From: Methylacidiphilum sp. Yel
GTDB taxonomy: Bacteria > Verrucomicrobiota > Verrucomicrobiia > Methylacidiphilales > Methylacidiphilaceae
Assembly (NCBI RefSeq): GCF_004421185.1
Contig: NZ_LXQB01000012.1
Coordinates: 1 to 61,403 of the forward strand
Direction of reading: 5' to 3'
Length of the DNA stretch: 61,403 nucleotides
Shown: one piece after another, positions 7,894 through 17,461 of the stretch
Position numbering within the stretch: the stretch's first letter is position 1
How the letters are laid out: each line of letters opens with the position of its first letter
Translations under genes and position numbers: made by a program
Notes under the pieces: generated by a model
The model's input: only the letters and a program-made list of their open reading frames with translations
Databases searched by the model: none
What the model was told of the DNA's origin: nothing

Positions 7894-8736
7894 CTATGGA
7901 AATCCAATCAGGCTCGTTTTAGTCTGATCAGCTAAACTTACTACCTTTTCCTTCTCCAAAATAAGCGTCTTTGCTGATTCGCATACAATGGTACCAATGC
8001 CAAAACGTTGAGCTGACTCAATCGTCTTGATCCCTATAACAGGAACATCAAACCTAAAATCTTGATTAGGCTTGCTAACTTTCACTAGCATGGCACTTCC
8101 TCTTCCCAATTCTCCGCCTCTTTTCATGGCCTCATCGGTTCCTTCAAATGCCTCAACCGATAGCACCGTTCCATTTTTAACCACAACCGATTGACCTATA
8201 TCAAGCCTTGCAATTTCTTTGGCGATTTTAAACCCAAACTCAACATCCTCCCAATATCTTTTTTTAATTTGAGGGCCTCCAAATTGTCCAGAAGGGGCTA
8301 ATTGGTCTTCCAAAAAAGTAGTGGCATTTAAAAGAATGACCCCATTTTTTTCAAGCTCTTGAGCAATAGCTCCAAAAATTGTATGAGCATTTCTTTCCTT
8401 AAGTTTTGCTAAAAGCAAAATTGCTCGCAGATCAGGTCTTAATTCAAAAAGATGGGATGGAGCTATCCCCCCGGCCATGATTGCTGTGTTGACTTCATTT
8501 TTTTTGAAAAATTGAATTAATTTAGACAGTTGACCAACCCGAATCCATTCCACTGCAGTCGAAAGAGTTTCCATCTGATGATCTGTTTCGGACACAAAAC
8601 AGACTGAGAAAATCTTCTCTACTCCGGATCTTCTTGCTCCTTTGGCCACAAGCAATGGATAAACACCCCGGCCAGCAATAATACCAAGTCGATCAGCCGA
8701 CTCAAGAATTGATTTTTTTTGATTCTTAGTAATCAC
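7894..8736 (-). CDS. lpxI: UDP-2,3-diacylglucosamine pyrophosphatase, LpxI type
   Basis: LpxI hydrolyses UDP-2,3-diacylglucosamine to lipid X and UMP; it replaces LpxH in many lineages. The 280-residue protein shows the family's GIIAGRGVYPLLVAKGAR start, the IMAGGIAPSHLF segment, and the C-terminal DVPVIGIKTIESAQRFGIGTIV part (formerly DUF1009). It is the first gene of the minus-strand lipid A operon and is divergent from nusA. The substrate product feeds LpxB two genes downstream. Confidence 0.92.
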   Translation of the reverse strand: MITKNQKKSILESADRLGIIAGRGVYPLLVAKGARRSGVEKIFSVCFVSETDHQMETLSTAVEWIRVGQLSKLIQFFKKNEVNTAIMAGGIAPSHLFELRPDLRAILLLAKLKERNAHTIFGAIAQELEKNGVILLNATTFLEDQLAPSGQFGGPQIKKRYWEDVEFGFKIAKEIARLDIGQSVVVKNGTVLSVEAFEGTDEAMKRGGELGRGSAMLVKVSKPNQDFRFDVPVIGIKTIESAQRFGIGTIVCESAKTLILEKEKVVSLADQTKTSLIGFP

Positions 8737-8800
8737 CCCTTTATGTTTTTTTTTTAAAATAAGAATCTTCTATAGAAAGAGAAAGAAAGAAAATCAAATC

Positions 8801-8829
8801 TTGACCATAGAGAACGATAAGAGTAAATT
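8801..8829 (+). promoter_or_regulatory. candidate sigma-70 promoter for nusA
   Basis: TTGACC (8801-8806) and TAAATT (8824-8829) are separated by 17 bases. Transcription would begin near 8836, some 20 bases before the hairpin in the nusA leader. Confidence 0.5.
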
Positions 8830-8858
8830 ATTGCACCACTGATTTTTTTGATTTGAAG

Positions 8859-8893
8859 AGTGGAAACTATGTTAAAGTTTCCACTTTTTTCTT
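8859..8893 (+). terminator. intrinsic-terminator-like hairpin in the nusA 5' leader
   Basis: A perfect 9-bp stem, AGTGGAAAC (8859-8867) with GTTTCCACT (8877-8885), encloses a 9-base loop and is followed at once by a T-rich tract. It lies between the candidate promoter (8801-8829) and the nusA Shine-Dalgarno (8901-8905), so RNA polymerase must read through it to express nusA. It could be an attenuator, possibly sensitive to NusA itself; this is an inference from structure and place. Confidence 0.6.
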
Positions 8894-8912
8894 TAAAATT
8901 AAGGAGAAAGCC

Positions 8913-10169
8913 ATGAATCAGGAAGTCCTAGCTATCATGGAATACATGGAAAAGGAAAAAGGGATCAATAGGCAGGTGTTCATCGAAGCGATGCAGTCAG
9001 CTTTATTGGCGGCCGCAAAAAAAAGCATCGGACCTGCCAGGGATCTTAGGGTAGAGATCCATCCTAAAACTGGGCGAATCAATGTTCGAGCCAAACTCGA
9101 AGTTGTTGAAAAAGTCCAAAACAGCCATGATCAAATTTCCATCAAAAGAGCAAAAGAAATCGATCCAAATGTCAAGCTTGGAGATCTGATTGAAGTGGAA
9201 GTGACTCCGAAAGATTTTGGCAGAATTGCAGCTCAAGTTTTTAAACAGACTATAAACCAAGCCCTCAAAGGCATAGAAAGAAAAATGGTTCTGTCAGAAT
9301 TTAAAGATCGCATTAACAATATTGTTAGCGGCACCATCCGAAGAATAGAGAGAGCTGATGTAATAATAGACTTGGGAAGATATGAAGGCGTAATGCCTGC
9401 TAAAGAAAGAGTGCCTACAGAAGAGTACGTTGTTGGGGAAAGAATAAAGGCCTATGTACTTTCCGTAGAAGACACTCCCCATGGCCCTATGATTATTTTG
9501 TCTCGAAGCCATCCTAATTTCATACTGCGCCTTCTCGAATTAGAGGTCAGTGAAGTAGCAGATAAAATTGTCGAAGTAAAAGCCATCGCTAGAGAACCTG
9601 GATTTCGCACAAAAATTGCCGTTTGGACAAACAATCCAAAAATTGATCCTGTCGGTTCCTGCGTTGGTGTCCGTGGGGCGCGTGTAAAAAACATTGTCAG
9701 AGAGTTGCATAGCGAAAAGATCGATTTATTCAAATGGTCACCCAATGTAGAAGAACTAACTATTGAAGCTTTAAAACCCGCAAAAGTAAAGAAAGTGGAA
9801 GTGGATCAAGACCACCACCGGGTAAAAGTAACAGTGGATGAAGAAAATTATTCTATAGCGCTTGGCAGAAAAGGGAAAAATATTTGGCTTGCATCCAAAA
9901 TTGTGGGCTGGGATATAGACGTTGTCAAAGAACCCTCAGCCGCCGTGGATAATTTCACACAAAAGCTTACCAAAGCCGCTGAAGAGATGGCCTCTACGCT
10001 TTCTATTGATCAAAGCGTGGCTGAACAAATAGTAAGAGCAGGCTTTATCAATCCTGAAGCTGTGGCTGAAAGTGAAGAAGAAGATCTTATGTCTGCTCTT
10101 CCTGAGCTGGATCCGCAGTTGATCCATCGCTTAAAAGAAGCGGCTCACTTGGCAGGAAAAACAAATTGA
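8913..10169 (+). CDS. nusA: transcription termination/antitermination factor NusA
   Basis: NusA binds RNA polymerase and nascent RNA and modulates pausing, termination and antitermination. The 418-residue protein has the N-terminal polymerase-binding domain, an S1 domain (about 125-200, GTIRRIERADVIIDLGRYEG), and two KH domains (DPVGSCVGVRGARVKNIV and ALGRKGKNIWLASK). A short helix-hairpin-helix-like tail replaces the acidic repeats of E. coli. The start at 8913 has AAGGAG (8901-8906) at good spacing; an upstream in-frame ATG at 8853 lies before the leader hairpin and is rejected. It heads nusA-infB-rbfA. Confidence 0.96.
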   Translation: MNQEVLAIMEYMEKEKGINRQVFIEAMQSALLAAAKKSIGPARDLRVEIHPKTGRINVRAKLEVVEKVQNSHDQISIKRAKEIDPNVKLGDLIEVEVTPKDFGRIAAQVFKQTINQALKGIERKMVLSEFKDRINNIVSGTIRRIERADVIIDLGRYEGVMPAKERVPTEEYVVGERIKAYVLSVEDTPHGPMIILSRSHPNFILRLLELEVSEVADKIVEVKAIAREPGFRTKIAVWTNNPKIDPVGSCVGVRGARVKNIVRELHSEKIDLFKWSPNVEELTIEALKPAKVKKVEVDQDHHRVKVTVDEENYSIALGRKGKNIWLASKIVGWDIDVVKEPSAAVDNFTQKLTKAAEEMASTLSIDQSVAEQIVRAGFINPEAVAESEEEDLMSALPELDPQLIHRLKEAAHLAGKTN

Positions 10170-10203
10170 AATCATAAACTAAAGAAAATTTAATACTCTA
10201 TAC

Positions 10204-12291
10204 ATGAATTCGAAAAAATGTTCTCCAACAAATGAAATAAAATCGTTTGCTAGCAATTCGCCCAATAGACTTTCTTTAGACAAACCGAAGAAGTCTACCA
10301 AGGAGGCTGATTTTTCATTGACTGCGAAAGAAAAAAAACCTAAAGCAGTTGTTGCCCCTGCCTTGGATTCAGAAGAGAGAAAAGAAAAAACCAAAAAAGA
10401 AGAAAAAAAAGATGCTTCTCTATCCATTCTTCCTTCTCTAGAGAAAGAAAATAATAAAGCCATTCCAGTTCTAGAAGCCTCTAAGCCAGCCCTCCCCAAG
10501 GAAGGGGAAAAGCGAGTGATTGCTATCAAAGGGCCAGTTTCAGTAAAAGAATTAGCTGGCTTGATCGGAATCAAACCTTTTCAACTTATTCACCATTTGA
10601 TGGAAATGAACATATTCGCTTCAATGACCCAGTTGCTAGACGAAGGGGTCATTCAGGGAGTATGTCAGAGACTTGGAATAACTATACAGACTGACAAAAA
10701 GGAACGGCATGGACCAGTTCATCCAACACCCTTAGTAAAGCCAAAGGCTCAACCTCCCCCCCCCCAACCCCTATCTAATATTAAATCAAGAGCCCCTGTA
10801 GTAACTTTCATGGGGCATGTGGATCATGGGAAGACTTCGCTACTTGATGCCATAAGACAAACAAAAGTTGCGGCAGGAGAAGCCGGTGGAATAACACAAC
10901 ATATTGGTGCTTATACAGTGGTGAAAGATGGACGATCCATAACATTTATCGATACTCCTGGACATGAAGCGTTTACAGCTATGCGTGCCCGTGGAGCTTC
11001 GATCACCGATATTGTGGTTCTAGTTGTAGCCGCCGATGATGGAGTCATGCCTCAAACCTTAGAAGCCATCAATCATGCCCGCAACGCCAAAGTTCCTATT
11101 ATTGTGGCTATAAACAAAATAGACCTGCCTGGGGCTAATCCTCTACGGGTAAAATCTCAACTCCAAGAGATCGGTCTTGTCCCCGAGGAATATGGGGGAG
11201 AGACCATTTTTTGTGAAGTCTCAGCTATCAAAAAAATTGGCATCGACAACCTCCTCGATATGATTTTACTTCAAGCTGAAATCCTTGAATTAAAAGCCAA
11301 TTATGAAGGCAATGCCAAAGCTAGGGTTATCGAATCGCAGATAGAAAAAGGCAGGGGACCAACGGCCACAGTGATTATCCAATCGGGTCATCTAAAAGTC
11401 GGAGATATTGTCCTTTGTGGGATTTATTATGGGAAAGTCCGAGCTCTTATTGATGATACTGGGAAGAACATCAAAGAGGCTTTTCCTTCTATGCCCGTCA
11501 AGATTCTTGGTCTCAACGGCCCCCCTCTACCTGGAGAAGAATTAGTCGTTGAAAAGGATGAAAAGAAGGTAAAAGAAATAGTTCAAGAAAGAATTGAAGC
11601 CCTTAAGAAAGACCGTGAAGCCTCTCTTACACCTAAAGTCACTCTAGAAAACATCTTCCAAGCAATTGAAGAGGGTCAAAAAAAGACTTTGAATATTGTT
11701 CTTAAAGCCGATGTTCAAGGCTCTCTAGAAGCTCTCATTGACCAATTGAAAAAAATCTCTAGTCAAAAAGTCGATTTAGACATCATTCATTCTGGTGTGG
11801 GTTCCATTTCAGAATCTGATATCCTTCTTGCAAAGGCTGCCGGTGGACTTGTCATCGGATTTAATACAAAAACTGACTCTGCTGCAGCTGCGTTGGCAAA
11901 AAGAGAAGGGGTTCAAATTAAGCTTTTCAGTGTTATTTATGAACTAGTTGACCAAGTCAAAGAAGCAATGTCTGGTCTTCTAGAACCTGAACTACGAGAG
12001 TCTATTGTCGGTACAGCCGTAGTCAAGAAAGTCTTCGAATTGTCTAAATATAAAGTAGCAGGTTGTATGGTCCAATCTGGACGAATTATACGAGGTGGAT
12101 TAGCTAGAGTTTTACGAGGTAAACAGCCTATATATGATGGGGAAGTTCTTTCGCTGAAACGCTTTCAAGATGAAGTATCAGAAGTGAGGATGGGGTTTGA
12201 ATGTGGTATTCGCCTAGGAAATTTCAACGATTATGAGCCTGATGATATTATTCAATGTTATCAATTGGAAAAGGTGCCACAAAGTTTATAA
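10204..12291 (+). CDS. infB: translation initiation factor IF-2
   Basis: IF-2 is the GTPase that brings initiator tRNA to the 30S subunit and promotes subunit joining. The 695-residue protein has a short Lys/Glu-rich variable N-terminal part (about 1-185), then the G domain with [20 protein letters not shown] and NKID motifs, and two beta-barrel domains plus the domain that binds fMet-tRNA. The N-terminal part is shorter than in E. coli. A run of ten C residues (10756-10765) encodes a Pro stretch just before the G domain. There is no clear Shine-Dalgarno. It lies 34 bases after nusA. Confidence 0.96.
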   Translation: MNSKKCSPTNEIKSFASNSPNRLSLDKPKKSTKEADFSLTAKEKKPKAVVAPALDSEERKEKTKKEEKKDASLSILPSLEKENNKAIPVLEASKPALPKEGEKRVIAIKGPVSVKELAGLIGIKPFQLIHHLMEMNIFASMTQLLDEGVIQGVCQRLGITIQTDKKERHGPVHPTPLVKPKAQPPPPQPLSNIKSRAPVVTFMGHVDHGKTSLLDAIRQTKVAAGEAGGITQHIGAYTVVKDGRSITFIDTPGHEAFTAMRARGASITDIVVLVVAADDGVMPQTLEAINHARNAKVPIIVAINKIDLPGANPLRVKSQLQEIGLVPEEYGGETIFCEVSAIKKIGIDNLLDMILLQAEILELKANYEGNAKARVIESQIEKGRGPTATVIIQSGHLKVGDIVLCGIYYGKVRALIDDTGKNIKEAFPSMPVKILGLNGPPLPGEELVVEKDEKKVKEIVQERIEALKKDREASLTPKVTLENIFQAIEEGQKKTLNIVLKADVQGSLEALIDQLKKISSQKVDLDIIHSGVGSISESDILLAKAAGGLVIGFNTKTDSAAAALAKREGVQIKLFSVIYELVDQVKEAMSGLLEPELRESIVGTAVVKKVFELSKYKVAGCMVQSGRIIRGGLARVLRGKQPIYDGEVLSLKRFQDEVSEVRMGFECGIRLGNFNDYEPDDIIQCYQLEKVPQSL

Positions 12292-12320
12292 TTCTATAGT
12301 AGAGCATTCATATTGATCCA

Positions 12321-12674
12321 ATGACAACTAGAGCGATTAGGGTTTCGGAAGTCATCCGTCGGGAGTTATCTTGGTGCTTTCAGCGAGAAGTAGAACTCGA
12401 AGGCTTAGTGTTAACTATATCTGCCGTAGAAACTTCCGCTGATCTTAAAGAAGCTTCCATTTTTGTTAGCCTTTTTGACGCCTCCATCCCTGATGAAAAC
12501 TTGCTTATGATTTTAAATAGGCACCGAAACGAATGGCAAAAGTGGATTGGGAAGAGATTGCAAAGCAAATTTACACCACGGTTGACTTTTAAAATCGATA
12601 ATTCATTAGATAGAGGAGACCGAGTATTACGTATCATCGAAGAACTTGACAAAGAAACAAATACAGACTCATAG
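12321..12674 (+). CDS. rbfA: 30S ribosome-binding factor A
   Basis: RbfA binds immature 30S subunits and assists 16S rRNA 5' end maturation. The 117-residue protein has the single KH-like domain of the family, with RAIRVSEVIRRELS at the start, the VSLFD segment in the middle and the RLTFKIDNSLDRGDRVLRI strand-helix near the end. It lies 29 bases after infB in the classical nusA-infB-rbfA order. Confidence 0.93.
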   Translation: MTTRAIRVSEVIRRELSWCFQREVELEGLVLTISAVETSADLKEASIFVSLFDASIPDENLLMILNRHRNEWQKWIGKRLQSKFTPRLTFKIDNSLDRGDRVLRIIEELDKETNTDS

Positions 12675-12712
12675 TTCTAGGTGTTGAATCAAAAAGATTC
12701 TGTGGTCTCCAA

Positions 12713-13648
12713 TTGAAAAGTTCTCCATCAATATTGATATATTTTATCAGACGGCTTCTCTCTTCTCTTTTTGTGCTTTTTGGAATTATTTCTCTAACTT
12801 TCTTTCTTGTCAGACTCGCCCCAGGCAATCCCTTTAGTGCCGAAAGGAATATTTCTCCTGCTATTCTTCGAAATCTTGAAGCCCGTTATAAGCTCAGTGG
12901 ATCACTACTCGAACAGTACAAAAATTACCTGCTAAACCTTTGTCATGGCGACTTAATGCTTTCTACCCGATATCGTAATCGCTCAGTAAACGAAATCATT
13001 GGTCAAACTCTCCCTGTATCGATAACCCTTGGAGGTTGCTCTTTTGTTTTAGCCCTTGCCTTTGGTATTAGCAGTGGTTGTTTAAGTGCCTTTTTTTGGA
13101 ATAAACCTTTTGACAAGATTACTCAAGGAATTACTCTAATGGGAATTTCAATTCCAAGTTTTGTGCTCGCTCCTATTTGCGTGCTGATTTTTGCAATCCT
13201 TTTGAGACTCCTTCCCCCCGCTGGCTGGGGATCAATAGAAAAACTCATCCTCCCTTCTTTCTGCCTTGGTATTCCTTATGGATGCGTGGTTTGCCGATTA
13301 ACGAGAAGTGCAATGCTTGAAGTACTTCATTCCGACTATATACGGACTGCTAAAGCCAAAGGATTGACCGAATCCTCCATTCTCTTTGTACATGGTTTAA
13401 AAGCAGCGGCCAGTCCTATTATTGCCTACAGTGGGCCTTTAGCCGCTAATTTGCTGACAGGATCGATGGTTATCGAACAGATTTTTGGGATCAGTGGTAT
13501 GGGTTCTTTTTTTGTAGACGGAGTGCTCAATAGAGATGTTTTTCTAGTAAGCGGCGTCACACTTGTATATTCTCTTTTACTCATCTTATTTAATCTCCTA
13601 GCCGATATGCTATGCCTCCTGTTCGACAAAAGAATTGTTTTGGAATAA
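12713..13648 (+). CDS. peptide-type ABC transporter permease, DppB/OppB family
   Basis: The 311-residue protein starts with the family pattern YFIRRLLSSLFVLFGIISLTF followed by RLAPGNPF, has about six transmembrane helices, and carries the permease EAA-like loop (RTAKAKGLTESSILFVHGLK). It forms half of the inner-membrane channel for oligopeptides, dipeptides or nickel. The likely start is TTG; the N-terminus fits the family from that codon, but there is no clear Shine-Dalgarno. It overlaps the next permease by 37 bases. No binding protein or ATPase genes are beside it, so these must be elsewhere; the substrate is not predictable. Confidence 0.88.
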   Translation: MKSSPSILIYFIRRLLSSLFVLFGIISLTFFLVRLAPGNPFSAERNISPAILRNLEARYKLSGSLLEQYKNYLLNLCHGDLMLSTRYRNRSVNEIIGQTLPVSITLGGCSFVLALAFGISSGCLSAFFWNKPFDKITQGITLMGISIPSFVLAPICVLIFAILLRLLPPAGWGSIEKLILPSFCLGIPYGCVVCRLTRSAMLEVLHSDYIRTAKAKGLTESSILFVHGLKAAASPIIAYSGPLAANLLTGSMVIEQIFGISGMGSFFVDGVLNRDVFLVSGVTLVYSLLLILFNLLADMLCLLFDKRIVLE

Positions 13649-14517
13649 AAAAAAGCAAAGGTGGGTTTCCCTTTAGGACATTCTCTTTATTTTTTTTATT
13701 GGTCCTTTTGTCGCTCATCGGCCCTTGGTTTTATCCTCAATCCCTCTATAAAACAACAAACGAAATCTTACTTCCCCCCAGCCTTTCACACATATTTGGA
13801 ACTGATATCCATGGACGGGATCTGTTTATCAGAATCCTTTTCGGAGCAAGAATTTCTTTCGGAGTGGGCTTCAGTGGTTCTTTGATTAGTCTTCTTATAG
13901 GGGTTACTTATGGATCCATTGCCGCCTATGCTGGTGGAAAAATTGACAGGATGATGATGCAGCTTGTCGATCTTCTTTATTCCTTACCTGTGTTGGTTTT
14001 TGTCATCGTACTCATTGCCATATTTGAAAATCCTCTACGCGCTTTTCTGTTCCATAGCCATTTGGAATCACTGCTTCCCTACTCGCGTATTATCCTTCTT
14101 CTTGTAGGACTGGGTTTTGTCGAATGGCTCACAATGGCAAGGGTTGTTCGAAGTCGTGTATTGATCTTAAAAGAATCTCTTTTTGTACAAGCCGCAAAGG
14201 TTCTAGGACAAAACAGTTTTAAAATACTTCTTAAACATATTTTTCCCAATATCGCAGGCCTTGTGATTGTGTATCTGACGTTGACCATTCCAACAGTCAT
14301 TTTGGAAGAATCTTTTTTGAGTTTTTTAGGACTAGGAGTTGAACCTCCTTCCTCTAGTCTAGGAAGTCTTTTATCTGACGGCGCAAATGCAATCAATCCC
14401 GTCAAGATATCTTGGTGGCTTCTTTTCTTTCCAGGACTATACCTAAGTCTTACCCTTTGGTCATTGAATGTTTTTGGCGAATGGTTAAGAGATAAACTCG
14501 ATCCTAAAACAAGATAA
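13612..14517 (+). CDS. peptide-type ABC transporter permease, DppC/OppC family
   Basis: The 301-residue partner permease has the DppC/OppC N-terminal pattern (a short cytoplasmic leader, one helix, then the LSHIFGTDIHGRDLFIRILFG segment) and the conserved EAA-like loop VQAAKVLGQNSFKILLKHIFPN. It ends with the EESFLSFLGLGVEPP segment typical of the family. The 37-base overlap with the previous gene indicates coupled translation. It converges on galE, with three bases between the two stops. Confidence 0.9.
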   Translation: MPPVRQKNCFGIKKSKGGFPFRTFSLFFLLVLLSLIGPWFYPQSLYKTTNEILLPPSLSHIFGTDIHGRDLFIRILFGARISFGVGFSGSLISLLIGVTYGSIAAYAGGKIDRMMMQLVDLLYSLPVLVFVIVLIAIFENPLRAFLFHSHLESLLPYSRIILLLVGLGFVEWLTMARVVRSRVLILKESLFVQAAKVLGQNSFKILLKHIFPNIAGLVIVYLTLTIPTVILEESFLSFLGLGVEPPSSSLGSLLSDGANAINPVKISWWLLFFPGLYLSLTLWSLNVFGEWLRDKLDPKTR

Positions 14518-14520
14518 GGA

Positions 14521-15486
14521 TTAGTCGTAGCCTCGAGGATGGGATTTATGCCATGACCATGCGCTTTGAATGATTGCATCTAGATCATAGTTTGGCTTCC
14601 AACCAAAGGTCTCAAAAGCTTTTCTAAAATTAGCCACAAGAATAGGGGGATCCCCAGCGCGAGGAGAACACACTACAGCAGGAATAGGCATTGCCGTAAT
14701 CGCTCGAGCAGCTTCTATAACCTCAAGCACAGAGTAGCCTTTTGCACTACCTAAATTGTACACTCCTTCAAACTGGCTTTCCAAAGCTTTAATGTGCGCA
14801 TCAACCAGATCTACTACATGAATATAATCTCTAACCGCCGAGCCATCCGCAGTTGGATAATCAACACCATAGATCTCTACCTTCGGTAATATGCCCAAAG
14901 CCACCTGTAAAATTCTAGGGATCAAATGGGTCTCCTTCCTGTGATGTTCTCCATGATAAAGAGTTGCTCCAGCTGCATTAAAATATCTAAAAATGACAGG
15001 CCTGATCCCATGAATCTTCCGGTACCATTCAAGAATTTTTTCAAATAGAAATTTGGATTCCCCATACGGATTTTCTGGATTTGCCGGAAAATTTTCCTCA
15101 ATGGGCACTTTTGTTACCGAGCCATAGATTGAACAAGTGGAAGAAAAGACTATTCTCTTTAACCCGTACTCTACCATAGCATCTAAAAGATTGACTCCAT
15201 AAGCCACGTTATTTTGAAAATATAAGGAAGGATTGCTCATCGATTCTGCAACTAAGGCCTTGGCAGCAAAATGGATCACAGCTTGAGGTTTTTCATTCAT
15301 GAATATAGATAAAAGCAGATTCCGATCAGCAATATCCCCTTGGATAAATAAGGCTTTTGATTCTACAGCTTTGATATGTCCCTCTGATAGATTATCAAGG
15401 ACAATGACTTGATAGCCACGATCTATCAATCTCTCCACACATATACTGCCAATATATCCCGCACCGCCTGTAACAAGGACCTTCAA
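14521..15486 (-). CDS. galE: UDP-glucose 4-epimerase
   Basis: GalE interconverts UDP-glucose and UDP-galactose with bound NAD, supplying galactose for cell-surface glycans. The 321-residue protein starts with the Rossmann VTGGAGYIGS motif and has the catalytic SSTCSIYG and YGESK (Tyr-x-x-x-Lys) motifs, and the FRYFNAAGA block. Length is normal for the short-chain dehydrogenase family. It is a single minus-strand gene between the convergent permeases and the region before rho. Confidence 0.93.
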   Translation of the reverse strand: MKVLVTGGAGYIGSICVERLIDRGYQVIVLDNLSEGHIKAVESKALFIQGDIADRNLLLSIFMNEKPQAVIHFAAKALVAESMSNPSLYFQNNVAYGVNLLDAMVEYGLKRIVFSSTCSIYGSVTKVPIEENFPANPENPYGESKFLFEKILEWYRKIHGIRPVIFRYFNAAGATLYHGEHHRKETHLIPRILQVALGILPKVEIYGVDYPTADGSAVRDYIHVVDLVDAHIKALESQFEGVYNLGSAKGYSVLEVIEAARAITAMPIPAVVCSPRAGDPPILVANFRKAFETFGWKPNYDLDAIIQSAWSWHKSHPRGYD

Positions 15487-15862
15487 GGATATGCCCCTTT
15501 CCTTTTTTTAAAATATAAAGCGTAGCGTAACGAAAAAAAATTTTCTTAAGAATAGCTCCAATCAACTGATTTTTTTATCCTTCTTATGCAAGACAAGAAA
15601 GACCTTAAGCCATCATAGGATGCACTAATATACTAGAGCTTAGCAAAACTGATGTTTTTTTGACTAATGCTTTCTTTGACAAATGCGCTAACAAAAAGAT
15701 TTTTTATCTTACTAGAACTAGCAACAAAACATCAACAGCAGATCTAAAAGCGTAATGGCTTGCAATTGTTTGATTCAGCAAAGTGCACTTGTGCATTGTT
15801 TCTAAACAGGGGTGCATTAATCAACCCTATCACAGAAAAGGGGAAAGGGTAGCTGATAGCTC
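15487..15862. other. intergenic region between galE and rho with inverted repeats
   Basis: I see no gene here. It contains the 3' end region of the minus-strand rho gene and the upstream region of galE. TGATGTTTT (15650-15658) and AAAACATCA (15726-15734) form a perfect 9-bp inverted repeat 67 bases apart, and a short palindrome TGCACTTGTGCA lies near 15786-15797. Neither has a strong T-tract in the rho direction, so I do not call a terminator. Confidence 0.4.
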
Positions 15863-17311
15863 TTAATCCTTAAGATTCATCGAAAGGAGAAATTCAACGT
15901 TATTTTTAGTTTTTTTCAGTCTTTCGAGTAATAATTCCATGGCTTCTATCGGAGGAACTGACGATAAGGCTCTCCGGAGCACATGAATCCTTACAAGCTC
16001 ATCTGGATGATAGAGTAATTCTTCTCTACGAGTACCAGATTTAGGAATGTTGATCGCTGGATAAATTCTTTTATCGACAAGTGCTCTATCCAGATGCAAT
16101 TCCATATTTCCGGTTCCTTTGAATTCTTCGAAAATAACATCGTCCATCTTTGAGCCTGTATCAATCAGTGCGGTTGCAATAATGGTAACGCTGCCCCCTT
16201 CCTCAAGATTTCTGGCTGTTGCAAAAAATCGCCTAGGCTTTTGAAGCGCATTGGCATCAACTCCACCAGTTAAAATTTTGCCACTATGCGGTTGTAGAGT
16301 ATTATAGGCCCGAGCAAGTCTTGTCAAAGAATCCAAAAGAATCACCACATCAATCTTATTTTCGGCCATTCTTTTCGCCCTTTCTATAACCATTTCGGCC
16401 ACCTGTACATGTCTATCGGGGGTTTCATCAAAAGTGGAACTGATAACCTCTCCTTTTACCGATCTTTCCATGTCAGTTACTTCTTCAGGCCGTTCATCAA
16501 CAAGTAGGACGATAAGATGGGCTTCAGGATGATTTTCAGTAATGGCATTGGCTATTTTCTGAATCAAAACTGTTTTACCTGTTCTTGGAGGAGCAACAAT
16601 TAAGCCTCTTTGACCAAATCCAATGGGAGTGATCAGATCCATGACTCGCATGGAAAGATCCCCACTTTTACCCTCCAAAAAGATTCTTCTATTTGGAAAA
16701 ATAGGTGTTAAATTGTCAAAAATGATTCTACCACGAATCTTTTCGGGTTCTTCATTCTCAATTTTTTCAACTTGGAGCAGGGAAAAATACCGTTCTTTTT
16801 CCTTAGGGGGTCGAATAGGTCCAGAAACCAAATTGCCTTTCTTTAGCCCATATTTTCTGATTAAAGCAGGAGAAACATACACATCCTCTTGACAAGGGAA
16901 ATAATTGTATGCTTCTGATCTTAAAAATCCATATCCTTCGGGTAATATCTCTAAAACCCCTCCTCCGTAAATCGCTCCATTTCTTTGAGCATTACGCCGC
17001 AAGATTTCAAAAATTACCTCATGCTTTCTCATTAATCCCGGATTTTCAATCTGGTATTCTGCAGCTTTAATCTGCAGCTCAGAAAAGGATAACTGTTGAA
17101 GCTTACTCAGATCCAACGTAGGACCTAAGTTTACAGATTCCTCCATCCCGTTATTTTTTGTTTGAGTGATTGTCTCTTGGACAGATTTTTTAATTTCCAT
17201 ATGTTCTTCTTTTTGTTCGGAATATTCTTGAATGTTCTTTCCTTCTTCATTTTCGGCCTTCATGGAAGAAGGCATCTCGTTGTTAGAATCAAAAGTTTCC
17301 TGCGCTTTCAT
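15863..17311 (-). CDS. rho: transcription termination factor Rho
   Basis: Rho is the hexameric RNA helicase that ends untranslated transcripts. The protein has a Glu-rich N-terminal extension (about 70 residues), the Rho N-terminal helices ([18 protein letters not shown]), a cold-shock-like RNA-binding domain ([15 protein letters not shown]), and the ATPase with Walker [17 protein letters not shown] and the [13 protein letters not shown] motor block. The ATG at 17311 has a GAGGG Shine-Dalgarno seven bases upstream and gives 482 residues. An in-frame ATG at 17350 has none. The extension makes it longer than the roughly 420 residues of E. coli Rho. Confidence 0.95.
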   Translation of the reverse strand: MKAQETFDSNNEMPSSMKAENEEGKNIQEYSEQKEEHMEIKKSVQETITQTKNNGMEESVNLGPTLDLSKLQQLSFSELQIKAAEYQIENPGLMRKHEVIFEILRRNAQRNGAIYGGGVLEILPEGYGFLRSEAYNYFPCQEDVYVSPALIRKYGLKKGNLVSGPIRPPKEKERYFSLLQVEKIENEEPEKIRGRIIFDNLTPIFPNRRIFLEGKSGDLSMRVMDLITPIGFGQRGLIVAPPRTGKTVLIQKIANAITENHPEAHLIVLLVDERPEEVTDMERSVKGEVISSTFDETPDRHVQVAEMVIERAKRMAENKIDVVILLDSLTRLARAYNTLQPHSGKILTGGVDANALQKPRRFFATARNLEEGGSVTIIATALIDTGSKMDDVIFEEFKGTGNMELHLDRALVDKRIYPAINIPKSGTRREELLYHPDELVRIHVLRRALSSVPPIEAMELLLERLKKTKNNVEFLLSMNLKD

Positions 17312-17461
17312 CGGCTCACCCTCTGAATGATTTTTTTTTGATGCTCTCATTTTAAATTATTGTAACAACACTGAATTAAACAATCCTCAGGTTTACATTG
17401 TTGATTGTATAGGGTTTTTAGATTCCTTGACCCGCTTTATTCGAAAATTTCACAAAAGAAA

